Origin: Heterobasidion occidentale
Taxonomy: Eukaryota > Basidiomycota > Agaricomycetes > Russulales > Bondarzewiaceae
Direction: 5' to 3'
DNA length: 64,000 nucleotides
NCBI GenBank assembly: GCA_039111635.1
Contig: JBCAQO010000003.1
Coordinates: 3,162,001-3,226,000, forward strand
A program made the translations under genes and the position numbers. The notes under the pieces are model-generated. The model did no database searches and was not told where the DNA came from. It saw nothing but the letters and a program-made list of their open reading frames with translations. Shown piece by piece: positions 1 through 10,912 of the stretch (positions are counted from its first letter, which is position 1; each line of letters begins with the position of its first letter).

Positions 1-654
1 CGGCTCGTTTGCATATGCCCCGCGGACTCGACGAAGGCAATGTGATGGATACCGGAGCGCCGAGATTCCAAGCGCCAAGTATCAGTAGCTCGACCAGGTG
101 CAGGAGAACGACATGGCCGTCCAATCGTCTCTTCTGAATTGCGGGCTGGCTTCACTGAGGAGGTTTGAGAGCTCGTGGGTGATAAATTTGTATTTTTATC
201 GAAATCACCTTGTTCATGTGGGTGTCTTGAAGACCAAGCTCACTCGTGAGTCGTGACGTCTGAATGACCGATGAGCAACTCTTCACAATCTCCACCACCC
301 ACGCGGCGTGTGTAGACAATCTGATCAGCGCCTCCAGTCTCTCACATGTCGACGTCGGCACGATGGTGTATACCCGAGGTGAGTGATATACACATTGTTC
401 TGTATTTGTGACTACATCTCTTGGCGAGGCAAGGGACGGCCAGGCACTTGTAGCAAGGCCCAATCACGCACGAGCTGCATGCTTCCGTGGCAGACGGGGA
501 CAGCTCTGTTCTGGCGTTGTCCTCCGTTTGACGCTCAGGACATGCTTTCGGCTCTATTTTAAGGAGCCGGTGTACTGAGTCTGTCTCGACACCGGGCTGT
601 TCTGTGGCCGACCCAAAGCCGTCCTCTCGCTTTTCTTTCAATCCAACGTCCAAC
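1..654. repeat. 5' flank of transporter copy 1, shared with copies 2 and 3
   Basis: No gene is seen here. The stretch from about 140 to 400 resembles 35540-35720 and 39690-39830, the regions upstream of the two other transporter copies. The shared landmark is GAGGTYTGAGAGCTYGTGGG, at about 160-180, 35560-35580 and 39710-39730. The duplication therefore included upstream DNA, probably the promoter. The copies are strongly diverged. Confidence 0.6.
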
Positions 655-2535
655 ATGGACAGTCCGACGCTTCATGATCACGCAGACCTCCCTTCCGCTG
701 TGTTGTCGGATACGAAGGAACGCGCTGACTCGCCTTGTGGTAGGGAGGGCGGCTTGCGCCCTTGGTTGGCCATCATGGGAGGGTACGGACATCCATAGTC
801 CATCAATGTCTTGATATTGGCATTCATGACCGGTTTTCACTGGCAGCTGGATGACTCTTTTCTGCGTGCTGGGCCAGACGAATTCGTTCGGGGTATTCCA
901 AGAGCTCTATACTCGCTCTCATACCGCTTCTGCGTCCAAGAATAGCTGGATCGGCTCTTTCCAGCTTTTCTTGACAGTGGCGACAGGCCTCCCAGCTGGA
1001 AAGTTGCTCGACATGGGATACTTCAAACCCGTTTTTCTCGCAGGCTCTGTTCTCTACGTCTTTTCGTGCGTGATATCATCAAGTGTTCCCCGCTCTGACC
1101 GGCTCCCTTTGTTGAATACCACGGTAGTTGTTTCATGCTCTCCCTTGTCCATCTCGACCGGTATTATCAGATGTTTCTCTGCCAAAGCATTGGAATGGGA
1201 ATCGGAGGCGGGCTGCTATATCTGCCTGCCGTTGCAATCCAAGCTCATCATTGGAAGGATCATAGGGCTTTTGCGATTGGTGTCGTCTTCTCGGGTATGT
1301 CCAGTGCATTAGTGTGTTCGGAAGGTCCTGTGCTCGATGCTCAAGCGCTCATACACGATGTTGCGGGCTTCAGGAGCGTCGGCGGGCGGGATCGCTTTCC
1401 CTATCATGCTCAATCGGTTGTTTCACGGCTCCGTTGGGTTTGCTTGGGGTGTTCGTGCCAGCGCGTTTCTCATTCTGGGCTTGCTGAGCATAGCAAACTT
1501 GGTGATGAGCCCAGGGAACGGTGCGCCAAACAAAGCATCACCGACTACCCCGCCTCATCAAGGGATGGAGAGAATTCTCAGAGACATTCCCTATGTGCTC
1601 GTCGTTTTGGGGTACGTCCCTGTTTGACCGATAGCACGCCCAGTTTCTGATGATGGCGTCCTCTCAGGGTGTTTTGTATCAATTGGGGCCTCTTCTTTCC
1701 GAGTGCGTGGCTTTGCTCCAGTGATGTGTGATGCGGGTGTAATGTGGAAGTCTCTTCCTGTTTGATGGTTCATAGTCTTCTATCTTCAACTCTATGCCAC
1801 TGTCCACGGCGTGGCATCTTCCGTGGCATTCTACACCGTATGCCATCTCAGCGCATCCGCTTCGGAACTGTGATCCCACGAGCTGATCGTTCCTTCCCAT
1901 TCTAGCAAGCCATATCGAATGCGTCCTCTATTGTAGGTCGTGCTGTCTGCGGATTCTTGGCGGATGCCGTGGGGCCGTTGAACGTCTTCACCCCCGCCTG
2001 TCTCGGAGTCGCAGTGCTCCTGTTCGGCATGCTTGGAATCAAGGCTACCCCCGCCATCATCGCTTTCGCCGTTTTGTATGGTTTCTGTACGGGTGCATGT
2101 AAGTGATCTCGCTCGCGTCCGGGCAAGTGTAACGCGGGCTGACGCTCTGTGACAGACCTGGCGCTGCTCGCACCGATCGTGGTCTCAATGACGGAAGATA
2201 AGGCTGAAATAGGGTACGTCGTCTTGGTCGCAGGATTGAGGCAGGCCATGCTAGGGACTGACTTGAGATTTCTAGTCAGCGGATAGGGTTCGCGTTTTTC
2301 GTGACGGCTTTTGGGTCGCTTCTCGGGACTCCAGTGCAGGGCGCGCTCCTTGGAGAACGGTTTGAATGGGATCGGGCGATGATCTTCAGTGGGGTGTGCG
2401 CGCACGCTTTGATCACTGTAGTCTTGCGCTGAAGTGCACCGATTTGGTTCTCAGGTGATGTCCTTCATTGGCACCTGCTTGGTCGCGATCGCTCGCTTCA
2501 TTTTTTCGAGGAGGAGGCGCACTCAACTCGTTTAG
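655..2535 (+). CDS. MFS transporter, monocarboxylate (MCT/SLC16-like) type, copy 1
   Basis: Multi-exon gene for a 12-TM major facilitator protein of roughly 440 residues in the plasma membrane or another membrane. Exon 1 gives a hydrophilic N-terminus beginning MDSPTLHDHADL. Later exons carry family signatures: a GVFQELY segment, a SWIGSFQLFL segment in TM2, GLPAGKLLDMGYFKP after TM3, GMGIGGGLLYLP in TM4, and a late VGRAVCGFLADAVGP loop, which is the MCT Gly-Arg/LAD motif. About eight introns with GT-AG ends keep the frame open to the stop after RRRRTQLV. Known relatives carry monocarboxylates or other small organic acids; the substrate cannot be read from sequence. Paralogues lie at 36155 and 40157, with a relic near 48500. 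This copy keeps the family GR motif that the other two have lost, so it is the likeliest functional transporter here. Confidence 0.85.
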
Positions 2536-2988
2536 ACTTCCGAACACCCTGCAGCCTACGCCACATCACGTAGAACACCTCGTGCACAAACCGATCCGAG
2601 CTGCCATCCAGAGACTCTTTCAAGGGCCGTCCAGTGTGATGATTGGACATCGGTCCTCCGGCGGAGATGAGCACACGCTCAATTCACGAATCGGCCTGGC
2701 CGCTGCGTGCACCTTATCTATGTATCATAGTGTGCATTGTTCCTAACCCATCCTGTCTCTCTCTTTTGAAAGACAGGCCTCGCGAAAGTACTAGGTTCCC
2801 CTTGCACTGAGCTCGATTCCTTTCTCTCTGATGTTTTCAAGCATTCGTACGCGAAGTCAGTATCGTGATAGGATGTGGACGCCTCAGTATGTACTGGGCA
2901 AGCTGGCCACCAAGTATAGAGCACATGGCTATCGTTAGAGATGAACCATCGTCGGAGCCAAATCCAAGCGTGCGCACATGCACCAGCA
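2536..2988. other. convergent intergenic region
   Basis: No gene is seen. The first 200 bases, especially the GAGATGAGYACA landmark near 2665, resemble sequence downstream of transporter copy 2 (about 38120). The duplicated unit therefore extended past the stop codon. The two flanking genes converge here, so their transcripts end in this interval. Confidence 0.5.
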
Positions 2989-3781
2989 TCAGAACAGTCC
3001 CGGCACGAGCCTGTAAGGCACCCTCTTCGCCCACTCCTCCCATTCCCCCTGGAACTTCTCGCGCAGCGCGTCATCCTCAACCCGCGTCCGCTTTATCTGG
3101 AAGAACATGATCCAGGACGCCCATCCAGCGAAGAGCGCCGCGACGCACTGTATCGCGACGGTCTCGAGCCAGCCGCACTCGCGAATCCAGGACCCAGGGC
3201 CAAATGTGCACAACAGCGTGCCTGACAGCACCATGATGGACCCGGCGTAAGCGGGGTGGCGCACGACGGCGTATGCCCCGCTCGTGATCAGCTTGTGCCC
3301 GTCGCGGATCGCGAGCTCGAATGTGAACTGTCGGCCCAGTGCGCGATAGCAGGCGAGACGGATGAGTGTGCCTGTTATTTGGAGGAGCCAGCCAGCGATA
3401 TACCATGCGCTCAGACCTGGACGGCGAGTGTATGTGATGGTGGAGTCCTGAGCATCGATACGCTCCAGGAGGGCCTTCGTGTGAAGAATTCTCGGGTTGG
3501 CAGTGAAGATGACCACGATTTCGCAGAGGATGGTAGCGAGTAAGAACAACTTGAGATAGAGTCGGTGAATACACGGTAAAGTTTGGCACACCGGTCGGCA
3601 CAAGAGCTGAGGGCAGACAGACCTTGGAACAGCTCATAGTCCACGTGGGAACGAGTCGCGCCCTGACGCCTAGGGGATACTTTTCCGCCTCTGAGCGGCG
3701 AGGTGAAGGATTTGGAGCAGTCGTAGAGAGGTGGAAAGAAGCATATCCGGAAGCAAGAAAGATCGCTTTGGTGGGAAACAT
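2989..3781 (-). CDS. protein-S-isoprenylcysteine O-methyltransferase (STE14/ICMT family)
   Basis: Two exons (3781-3623 and 3549-2989; 73-bp intron) give a protein of about 239 residues. Known family role: ER membrane enzyme that methylates the prenylated cysteine of CaaX proteins such as Ras and mating pheromones, using S-adenosylmethionine. Visible support is a hydrophobic N-terminal half, the conserved ICMT core with GAYAVVRHPAYAG (the RHP...Y cofactor motif), and the C-terminal VEDDALREKF...W...VPYRLVPGLF block typical of the family. The intron was placed because the frame joins exactly in phase 0 (SCSK to LFLLAT) and removes an out-of-family stretch. The length fits fungal members. In basidiomycetes this enzyme matters for lipopeptide pheromones, but no mating-type gene is adjacent. 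I see no defect. Confidence 0.9.
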
Positions 3782-4215
3782 CGCGATATGCCTAGTATGT
3801 TTAATCGCACGACGTCGTGCGCCGGCTGGATGTGCATAGGCTCGCTTTTATAAACATGTCGCAAAAGATATGACACCATTCGAAGCGATGCATTACCAAG
3901 TTTGTGGCCATCAGACGGACAGACGCCGGTTCTCTGATAGGGTAGGAGTCAACATCATGCACGAGGGCGCCCACTTGATAATCAACTGACCAAATTTGGA
4001 GGCGCTGGAGAGTCTAAAAGGTGTTATGGACATGGGATCAATCTAGACCGCAAAATGAAACGGCGAGAGGCCTCACGAAGTTCCTACAAAAGTTTCCCCG
4101 TCAATATACCCTCAAATACGTGAGACAAATTGGATTTTTTCCCGCAGCATTTAAAGCAGCCCCAGATCAATGAGTCGGAGGAGAACCTTGATTTAGATGT
4201 GAAACTGGACACCTG

Positions 4216-4851
4216 TTAGAAGTACACGACTTGATCTAAACGGAGCTCTAACGAGGACCCACCTCTCCGTGCAGCTTCAAAAGGGCCAAGGGTCCGAGGC
4301 GTACCAGAGGTCGTCTGACACGTGCAATGAAGACGCCCACGCACTAAGACTCGAATTTGGATATCCGGACACCATGTCGTAGGTTGAAGGAGGACCGCCG
4401 TCGTTGCTGCCTTCGGGAGACTGACCAGAACCGCCACGATGGCCCACAGCTCCCGCACTAAAACATGACTACCCTTCAAGTCTGTGAAAGTGTCACACAT
4501 TCGTAATCTCTGGTTCTGAGGCGAAACGATGAAGGAGTACAAAGCCAGGTGAGGGACTGAGGAGAGCTGCGACACCGCTGCGACTCGCACCGAGGAGCGG
4601 GCCGCTGCCGCCGCCTCGCCAAAATGTGACGCATGGTGTGACATGGTGACCCAACCCTCTGCTGACTCGCTGAGGGCCTCCTCATCGGTGAACCAGTGAA
4701 CGTTCGAAATCATCTGTGTCGCCGTGGATACTTTGAAGTGAAATCTTTTCCTGAACCAAAGGTGAGCTTCTGTCGTTGTATCTCGCAGGTCAACTTCACA
4801 GCGTACACCATCAGACAGAGAGACAGCAAGTGCTATGTGCTCCCGTGTCAC
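4216..4851 (-). CDS. hypothetical ORF of 211 codons, doubtful
   Basis: A single uninterrupted frame lying 89 bp beyond the stop of the Smr gene, on the same strand. I recognise no domain. The composition is mixed, with an Ala-rich patch and a moderately hydrophobic stretch around residues 135-155, but no clear signal peptide. It could be a real small gene, part of the 3'UTR of the Smr gene, or a chance frame. The remaining spaces (3782-4215 and 4852-4939) show no other gene. Confidence 0.25.
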   Translation of the reverse strand: MTREHIALAVSLSDGVRCEVDLRDTTTEAHLWFRKRFHFKVSTATQMISNVHWFTDEEALSESAEGWVTMSHHASHFGEAAAAARSSVRVAAVSQLSSVPHLALYSFIVSPQNQRLRMCDTFTDLKGSHVLVRELWAIVAVLVSLPKAATTAVLLQPTTWCPDIQIRVLVRGRLHCTCQTTSGTPRTLGPFEAARRGGSSLELRLDQVVYF

Positions 4852-4939
4852 GACTCACAAGCCGAAACTACAATAATTCCAAGATCAAAACATGAATACG
4901 TATCATAGTCATACACTGCGATGACGAACCCTTTCACTA

Positions 4940-6393
4940 TCAATACAAGTTGTCGCCGTCATCTGAGGCGCACCCTTCGCTGCTTAATTGAACGATCAGT
5001 ACGCCCGCATTGCCTCGCTGCTCAGTCACGACGAGTCCGCGGCTACTCGTGATGCACGATAGAGGCCGCGATGTGAGCGTTGTGCCTTTAATACCGTTAA
5101 TGGTACGCATATCAGCTTACCCTTTCAGCATTTTCTCAACCGCGGGCTTCACCTTCGCAACACCGTTCGAGGCGTGTAGCCCCTTACCTGTGAATCCAGA
5201 CTCGCTCAGTCACAACCATACCCATCTACTTCAATCGTAATAAGAGACCTACCAACGATAAGCTTAAGCGTCGCAAATCCGTGGCTCCGCGCTACTGTGA
5301 TGCTCGCCTCGGCGAACTTGGTCGCTTCCTGGACATATAGCCCATGCAGATCGACATTGTTCAGTTTCCTCCCCTAACCACCAGATAGCCCGAATCGAAC
5401 GAATGTCAGCCGCATAACTACTCAGGCTACCATCGCCCGCATCTTGCGCACCTTGTTGCATTCTGTCTCAAAACAAAGATAGAGCAACAACCGGTTAGAA
5501 CTCGCGCGTGCTGCTGTCACATGGTGATCTCACTCACCCTTGAAAATGCACTCGGCCGCAGCCATGTTCAGCCTCTCCGCCGTCGCTTTTTCTTCCTCCA
5601 CCAAACCTTTGAAGAGCGTCACTTCGCGTCTGTCGCCACGGGTCCGCGCGCGCTGTCTAGCTGCCTGTGCTTTCCGCATGCGGCCGTACGCTCTCTCCGC
5701 AGGTGCACGCTGTGTCGCGTTGAAGTCTTGCCGGTTGCCGTCCCTACCTGCAGACACAGTCTCTGGTATGCTGATCTGAAACACTTCTTCGAGATCGTGT
5801 GATGTTACTTGAGGAACCACATGCGACAATGGTGCGGGTGGAGCTGCATCTATTACACGTGCGGGTACCGTAGCACGGGCTGTCGTCGAAGGCAGAGGAG
5901 GCGTATATGTGAGATTCGTGTACGTCTTCTGTACCCTTGAGCTCCAGTAGTTCGCCGGAGGCGCAGGACGGGCCTGCGCAGGCACCGAAAAAGTGCTCTG
6001 CACCCTGGAATTGTCTGTCGTCGAAGGCAGAGGAGGCGTATATGTGGGATTCGTGTGAATCCTCTGTACCCTCGAGCTCGAATAGTTCGCCGGAGATCCA
6101 GGACGGGCCTGTGCATGCACCGAATAAGTGCTCTGCACCCTGGAATTGTCTGTCGGCGGCGGCCGGTAAGGCGAATACACCGGAGGCGTTGGAGCACTCT
6201 GTGGCCTAGCGTGATCTGTCTGTGGTCTCGGAGACGTGCTGCCATAGGTCGTCCCGGCCTGCGTGCTTGCGAAGGGGTAACGCGGGGCTTGGGGTGCATT
6301 CTCGTAGCTTTCGTCGTCCGCACTGCTACACGCTCTCCACAGACCTACCGCAGTAGCGACGACGGCCAGGACAGTCAACGAAAAGAGGCCCAT
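4940..6393 (-). CDS. Smr-domain protein with N-terminal membrane anchor and DUF1771
   Basis: Multi-exon gene. Exon 1 (6393 to about 5532) starts MGLFSLTVLAVVATAVGLW, a signal-anchor-like helix. A long Pro/Ser/Tyr-rich linker follows, and then a helical DUF1771-like stretch (ERAYGRMRKAQAARQRAR...AERLNMAAAECIFK). Three short exons supply the Smr domain: LNNVDLHGLYVQEA (about 5370-5330) has the diagnostic DLHG motif, the next has GKGLHASNGVAKVKPAV (about 5200-5130), and the last ends NAGVLIVQL before a short acidic tail and stop at 4940. Known Smr domains are nucleases or nucleic-acid-binding modules, and DUF1771 commonly precedes Smr in eukaryotes. The N-terminal anchor suggests a membrane-tethered protein, which is my inference. 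The linker holds a 45-codon tandem duplication, listed separately. The exact junctions between 5532 and 5370 are uncertain. Confidence 0.85.
5881..6150 (-). repeat. 135-bp in-frame tandem duplication in the Smr-protein linker
   Basis: Two adjacent units, 5881-6015 and 6016-6150, each encode 45 residues that start DNSRVQST and end YTPPLPSTT. They differ by scattered substitutions only, so the reading frame is kept. This looks like a recent expansion of a disordered linker. Confidence 0.85.
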
Positions 6394-7129
6394 GTTTTTC
6401 TCCTGTTCGCGGTGTGCGCCTCGCAGTGTTCGAATTCGGTGTGGATGGGATTACACGTCTAGTTTCAGGGGGGAGAAGATGAGAACAGGAGGAAAGCGTT
6501 GTAGCCTCGTGTCTGCCTGCATGGTGGTTCTTTCTATAGCCATGCGTAGACGCTCGAGTGTCGGAGACACCGGTCCTCGTCTCACCTTTTCCAGTAGGTC
6601 CTCAAATCGCAAATGTCAGCGTCAGAACCTTGTCGTCCGTGTGCAGACCCTTTGTTGCCTGTAGAATCCAGTCAGCGCCATGTTCACAGATCTCCTTCAC
6701 ATATTTCACGACACTGTTCGTTCTCCTTGAGGCCGCTGGAGGATCTCTAGTAGTAGGCGACAGTGCCTGAGATCCTCATCGTCGGCAGCGCTGATCCAGA
6801 AATAAGCTGCTAGCGTACGTGCCTAGAGACTCAATGAATACTCCGCGTTTCCTGAAAATAGCTCGAGCGAAGTAAGAGAATCAGGTCGCGGAGATGATTT
6901 GAAAGACCACCTAGGATGCTTTCCATTGTAGACTTCCTTGACTGCTGCAGTCCGAGTCGGAGAGTCTAGCAAGAATGATTTTCAAGATAGGATAAAACGG
7001 TGTTCGCGGCGTACGAATAAATGAACACATAAAAGACCAGGACATATGGTGGTAATGAGTATGTGCCTGTTGAGATACTGGTGTCAAATGAAAATGCAGA
7101 CTGTGCAGTATTCGATCGCAAGCTGGTAA
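6394..7129. other. intergenic, promoter side of the Smr gene
   Basis: No gene is seen. Short open frames here have no family features. The left part should hold the Smr gene promoter, since that gene reads leftward from 6393. The right part is the 3' region of the gene ending at 7130. Confidence 0.5.
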
Positions 7130-8609
7130 TCATATGTGTAATATAAAGGTAGCCCAATCCACTGTTTCGTAGGCAGCAGCAGGGAGTGACCTGAGAGAGA
7201 TAAACGGCACTGCCAATAGCGTCAATCGCCCCACGGTATACAGAGTGGCCATACACACGAGAAGCAAAGCCACAAGTAGATCACACACAGAAGCAAACAG
7301 TGCCTTATCATGTGGTCCGCGCTTTGACTCTGCCAAGAGGCACATAAGGGCCAGGAATAGATAGACCAGCAGCGGAGCGCCAATGAGCAAGATGGACAGT
7401 AAACGCCACAGATATTGCTCTGTGTGCGACGGAAAATGGGACAACCATGCGATGCAATGAATGGCGCCAAAGATGATAGCAACCACCAACGATACAGATA
7501 GGATTGGGATGAGTGATTTGAAGCGGACCAACAACTTATCCTCTCCGCCTTCAGCATTGATATTACGTGGCTTGGAATAAAATGCCGCGTAGAATGTGGG
7601 GACTCTGAGAGTCGACGGGTGGAAATAGTCCAGCTCCGATAGACCTAGAACTTGAAGTAGATCCCATACGCCAATCAATTTCAACAGCCACGTGCTCATC
7701 CTTTTGAGAGCGAAGAGGATGATGGTCAGGAGTGTCTGTGCAAGCCCCTTCGTGCTCCCTGTGTCGCCACCTGCAGTCTTGTTCACTCCGTCCGGGAGCA
7801 CTTTATTTCCCGATGGTGCTCCTTCATTCGACTGTGTTCGGGTGCCCTCCGTAGATTTACGCATGACTGGAACGGAATACGAACATGCAGAGGTTTGTTC
7901 CACCAGAGCGCGTACGTCATGAGGTTAAGAGTTGCATAGGCGAGGGTCGTAACTTCGAGCGGCGTAATTGGCAGACGCTCAACGCCTCGTACGACGCACT
8001 GGAGGATGAACCAACTCGTCTGGCCGATCGCGACAAACTTTGACACCCAGTCGCCTTTGCTCTTGTCCTTGAACTCTTCCTTCTTGATCTTTGGAAAATC
8101 GATCTCTCCAGCTCGAACAAGTCGAACAAGGTCGCCAGGACCAAGGGTCTGGATCGGTGTATCCCCTTCGTACAACATAAAGCCTCCTATGATGACAAAG
8201 AACCCACGCGCTTGGGTCCATCCCTTGTCTTTGGGAGTATTGTTAGGATGTTTGTCGTAATAGGGGCCGACGCATACGTACCCTTGTGTCTCTTTGCTAA
8301 TCGACGTGCAGAAACCCACTGTCGCATCGCAAACAGAATGATGAGCTCCGGTGCCACCAAAGCAAGTATCATCAGCCTCGCGCGACGTTGGAAAACTTTC
8401 CAGGTTTTATCTTTGATGCTTGGGATATTTGGGTGGACAGCAACCCAGATGCACGAAAGGGTGGTCGCAACGCAGGTCCAGACGATGCTCCATATGGTCC
8501 TAATTTTATGGACACAATCAAAAGACGGGGAAATTGGGTCGATGGCTGGAGTGGGGATTGCCAAGACGCCGAAGTGGAAGATTACGAGGGCGAATAAGAC
8601 GAGCATCAT
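7130..8609 (-). CDS. orphan basidiomycete membrane protein
   Basis: Belongs to a family I recognise as multi-copy and unnamed in Agaricomycetes. Exon 1 starts MMLVLFALVIFHFGVLAIP (signal peptide; the longer frame to 8918 is unlikely). It then has the conserved RTIWSIVWTCVATTLSCIWVAVHPNIP block and RRARLMILALVAPELIILFA helix. Exon 2 has GWTQARGFFVIIGGF, KDKSKGDWVSKF, and an IGQTSWFILQCVVRGVERLP helix ending at LWWNKPL. The last part (to 7130) has several transmembrane helices. The first intron (GTACGT...CAAG) is clean. Between exon 2 and the last part (about 7870-7890) the frame changes. Either a 125-bp intron (GTAAAT...TTGCACAG) is removed, or one base is missing so that HVRIP should run into VPVMRKSTEG as in relatives as I remember them. 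The function is unknown. A relic of the same family lies at about 33720-33975. Confidence 0.75.
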
Positions 8610-8744
8610 CGGAGATGGGAGGAGATGTAATATGGATGCTCGAAAAATCAAACGCAAGCACGAAGGCGGAGAGTTCAGAGATGGTACGGACGCAGTGAAA
8701 CCGGACTGACGATGGAGAGCATATTTTGTACACCATCTCGGCGC

Positions 8745-8792
8745 GAAGCTGAGTGAGTCGTGGTAGGCGAGAAGCTGAGTGAGTCGTGGTAG
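8745..8792. repeat. 22-bp tandem duplication upstream of the membrane-protein gene
   Basis: Two copies of a 22-bp unit beginning GAAGCTGAGTGAGTCGTGG, at 8745-8766 and 8771-8792, separated by 4 bp. They lie 136-183 bp upstream of the ATG at 8609, in the likely promoter or 5'UTR. Confidence 0.85.
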
Positions 8793-8929
8793 CAGCATTG
8801 GAGGGACGAAGTAGACAGTATGTGCGCGCCATAGCCTCGCAGGATACGGGATAGACCCCAAAAGGCAGTGAAGAGGACTATAGATAGGAATAGAAATCGG
8901 AAATGGGTCAAGATTCATTGAACCTCCGC

Positions 8930-9860
8930 ATATTCACTATGCGTCAAGTGATTCTGAAGCGATGCTATCCTTTCGCGGCATGGTGGCAAGCAACGACCCA
9001 GTCGCATCAAGGTCACTTCGGAACAAGCTTCCGCAATGCTGGCATATGTGTCTGCAAGGTTTGTGATAGAACGCGAACGACACATACCCCTTCAGGTTTG
9101 CGATCAAAACACGCAGGTACCTGACCTGGAACTGGGACTTCTAACGTGTGTATACAATGTAAATCCGCGATGGGGCCGTATCCGCCGACCTCGCCCTGAA
9201 AGAGAAAGACCGCTGAGAAAGAAAACCAAAAATAGTCAAAAATACACCCACCTGCTCAACGCACGTAGACTCGACGAAGGAGTCAAAAGATTGAAGGCCA
9301 CCATAACATGTTTTACCCTAGAATGATTTAAAACCGGAAACACTGAAATGCAGGCCCAGTGCGCGGTATGCAGCAATCTTCTTCCTTCGTACATCTTTCA
9401 TTTCCGTATCCGTTCATCCATTGATCAGAACGCAGATTGCACGACGTTGCTTGCAGGCTGCCCTAGAATCAAAACACCTGCTGTGTTCAATCTGATAGTC
9501 TGTCAAGTGCAGGGGAATTCATGGAGCATTCCACAATGAGCTTTGAATGAGCGGAATGCATCAGTGGATACTGCACCTTCACGCATGCGCCATACATCGA
9601 ATGACTCCGAAGCGAATAGTGTCTTCCCCAGGATTGAGGGGAATCAATCACTGCGGTCACATCAATGTCGCTTCCGAACAGGCTCCTACAATGTGTCGTA
9701 TGCACAGTCACTCAGCAGGGGTCATAGTAGTAGAACGGGAAAGCTATCCACCACTTCAGGAAAACATGTGTGTAGCCATGCAAAGGCATGTTCACGGGGT
9801 GTACATTCGACGTTCAACTTCTAACCCGTTTGAGCTTGAGTGTGTTCTGTTTCACGATTG
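8930..9860. repeat. diverged direct duplication (about 8940-9145 and 9590-9825)
   Basis: No intact gene is seen. Two segments about 650 bp apart align with gaps. For example, GCATCAAGGTCACTTCGGAA near 8999 corresponds to ACATCAATGTCGCTTCCGAA near 9659, and both end near a shared ACTTCTAAC. On the minus strand this interval may continue the relic at 9960-10430, because parts recall sequence near 33050-33150. The copies are too decayed for a protein call. Confidence 0.45.
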
Positions 9861-9959
9861 AATGGTCTGAATACTGTGACGGGAAGTGCACGACGTCGAC
9901 CCCGCTCACCTGAGGACGAGCAAAATTTTATCTTGAACTCGATGAGCCAAAATTTGGGA

Positions 9960-10430
9960 TCTAGCAAAGATGCACGGTAGACTGGGCGTTGGGCTGCAGC
10001 GGCCTACTTCAGCGGCTGTTTTCAGAACCGCATAGCTCTTCAGACATGAGACGAGATCGATCGGAGGAAACGCACAATGGTCGCGGGGCTGCCAGCATTG
10101 CAGATGTTCATTTCTAGCACAATGATGCTGCGCGTGTTCGAGCTCGGAATTCCTTCGTGTCATCGTAAGCATCTCGAGCTCTCGTCCAGTCGTGGCGGCC
10201 TCGCCAAGTGCATGCGAGTTGTAATTAACATCACATTTCATGCGACAAGGACGCGAAGGCAGACAATCTCTAAAAATAAAGATATTGGATGCCCTCTGTT
10301 CATTTTGAGCCTTGTGGTGTGAACATATATATAAAGTTTTCAGTGGAATTCTGACAGACCTAACGGCCTTGTGGGCGCTGCAGGGCCGCAGGAAGCAATA
10401 GAGAGATCGTTGCACAATGCGTACCTCAAT
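9960..10430 (-). pseudogene. relic of an unrecognised gene, homologous to about 32390-32840
   Basis: Read on the minus strand this interval aligns over roughly 430 bp with plus-strand 32390-32840. Shared landmarks are CTGCGGCCCTGCAGC and GAACACGCGCAGC.TCATTGTGCTAGAA, followed by CAGCCCCGCGACCAT. In translation one copy has QRASNIFIFRD and LQCWQPRDHCAFPP, the other RKPSDFFIFRG and HNCQPRDHPACPS. Protein similarity survives better than the frame, so both look like decayed copies of one protein family. I cannot name it. The stretch 10431-10912 shows nothing else. Confidence 0.5.
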
Positions 10431-10912
10431 AATCCTAACAGTCCGCTTTAATTCGTTTGGGCGAGTACATGGCCCGTGGCGGCACTCCTCAGCAAAATAT
10501 CGAGGTTCAATTTAGCCAAAACATAAAGGAGAGCCGCGTCCATGCCTTGGATTGAGTTGAAAGATCTAGCGGTTTTCCACTGGACAAAATGCAGGTGCGA
10601 GAGGCTGAGAGCATATCAGCTCTTATTCGTCAACGTGTCAAAGCTTGCTGGCACGTGATCGGCAACAGTCCGAGGAGTGTCTGAGTGTCCTGCCCTCCTG
10701 CCTCTGCGTCTACCGCAGTGCAATGCCGCACGATACCTTCTGCATTGCACACACGGATCCGATAAGCTCTATGAGATTTTCTTAAGGCTATTGCTAATCA
10801 TAAATCATTATGCCCTGTACAATTTCCGCGTGAATACAGTAAGCTAAGACCCGTAGTACATTCTACCAATCCATCACGCTGGCCTCCACTATTTCTATCG
10901 CCATCTCGCGCC

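Noticed and set aside
3077..3781. 234-codon minus-strand frame over the methyltransferase gene
   Set aside because: Only its first 53 codons are exon 1; past the 73-bp intron it is out of the ICMT frame.
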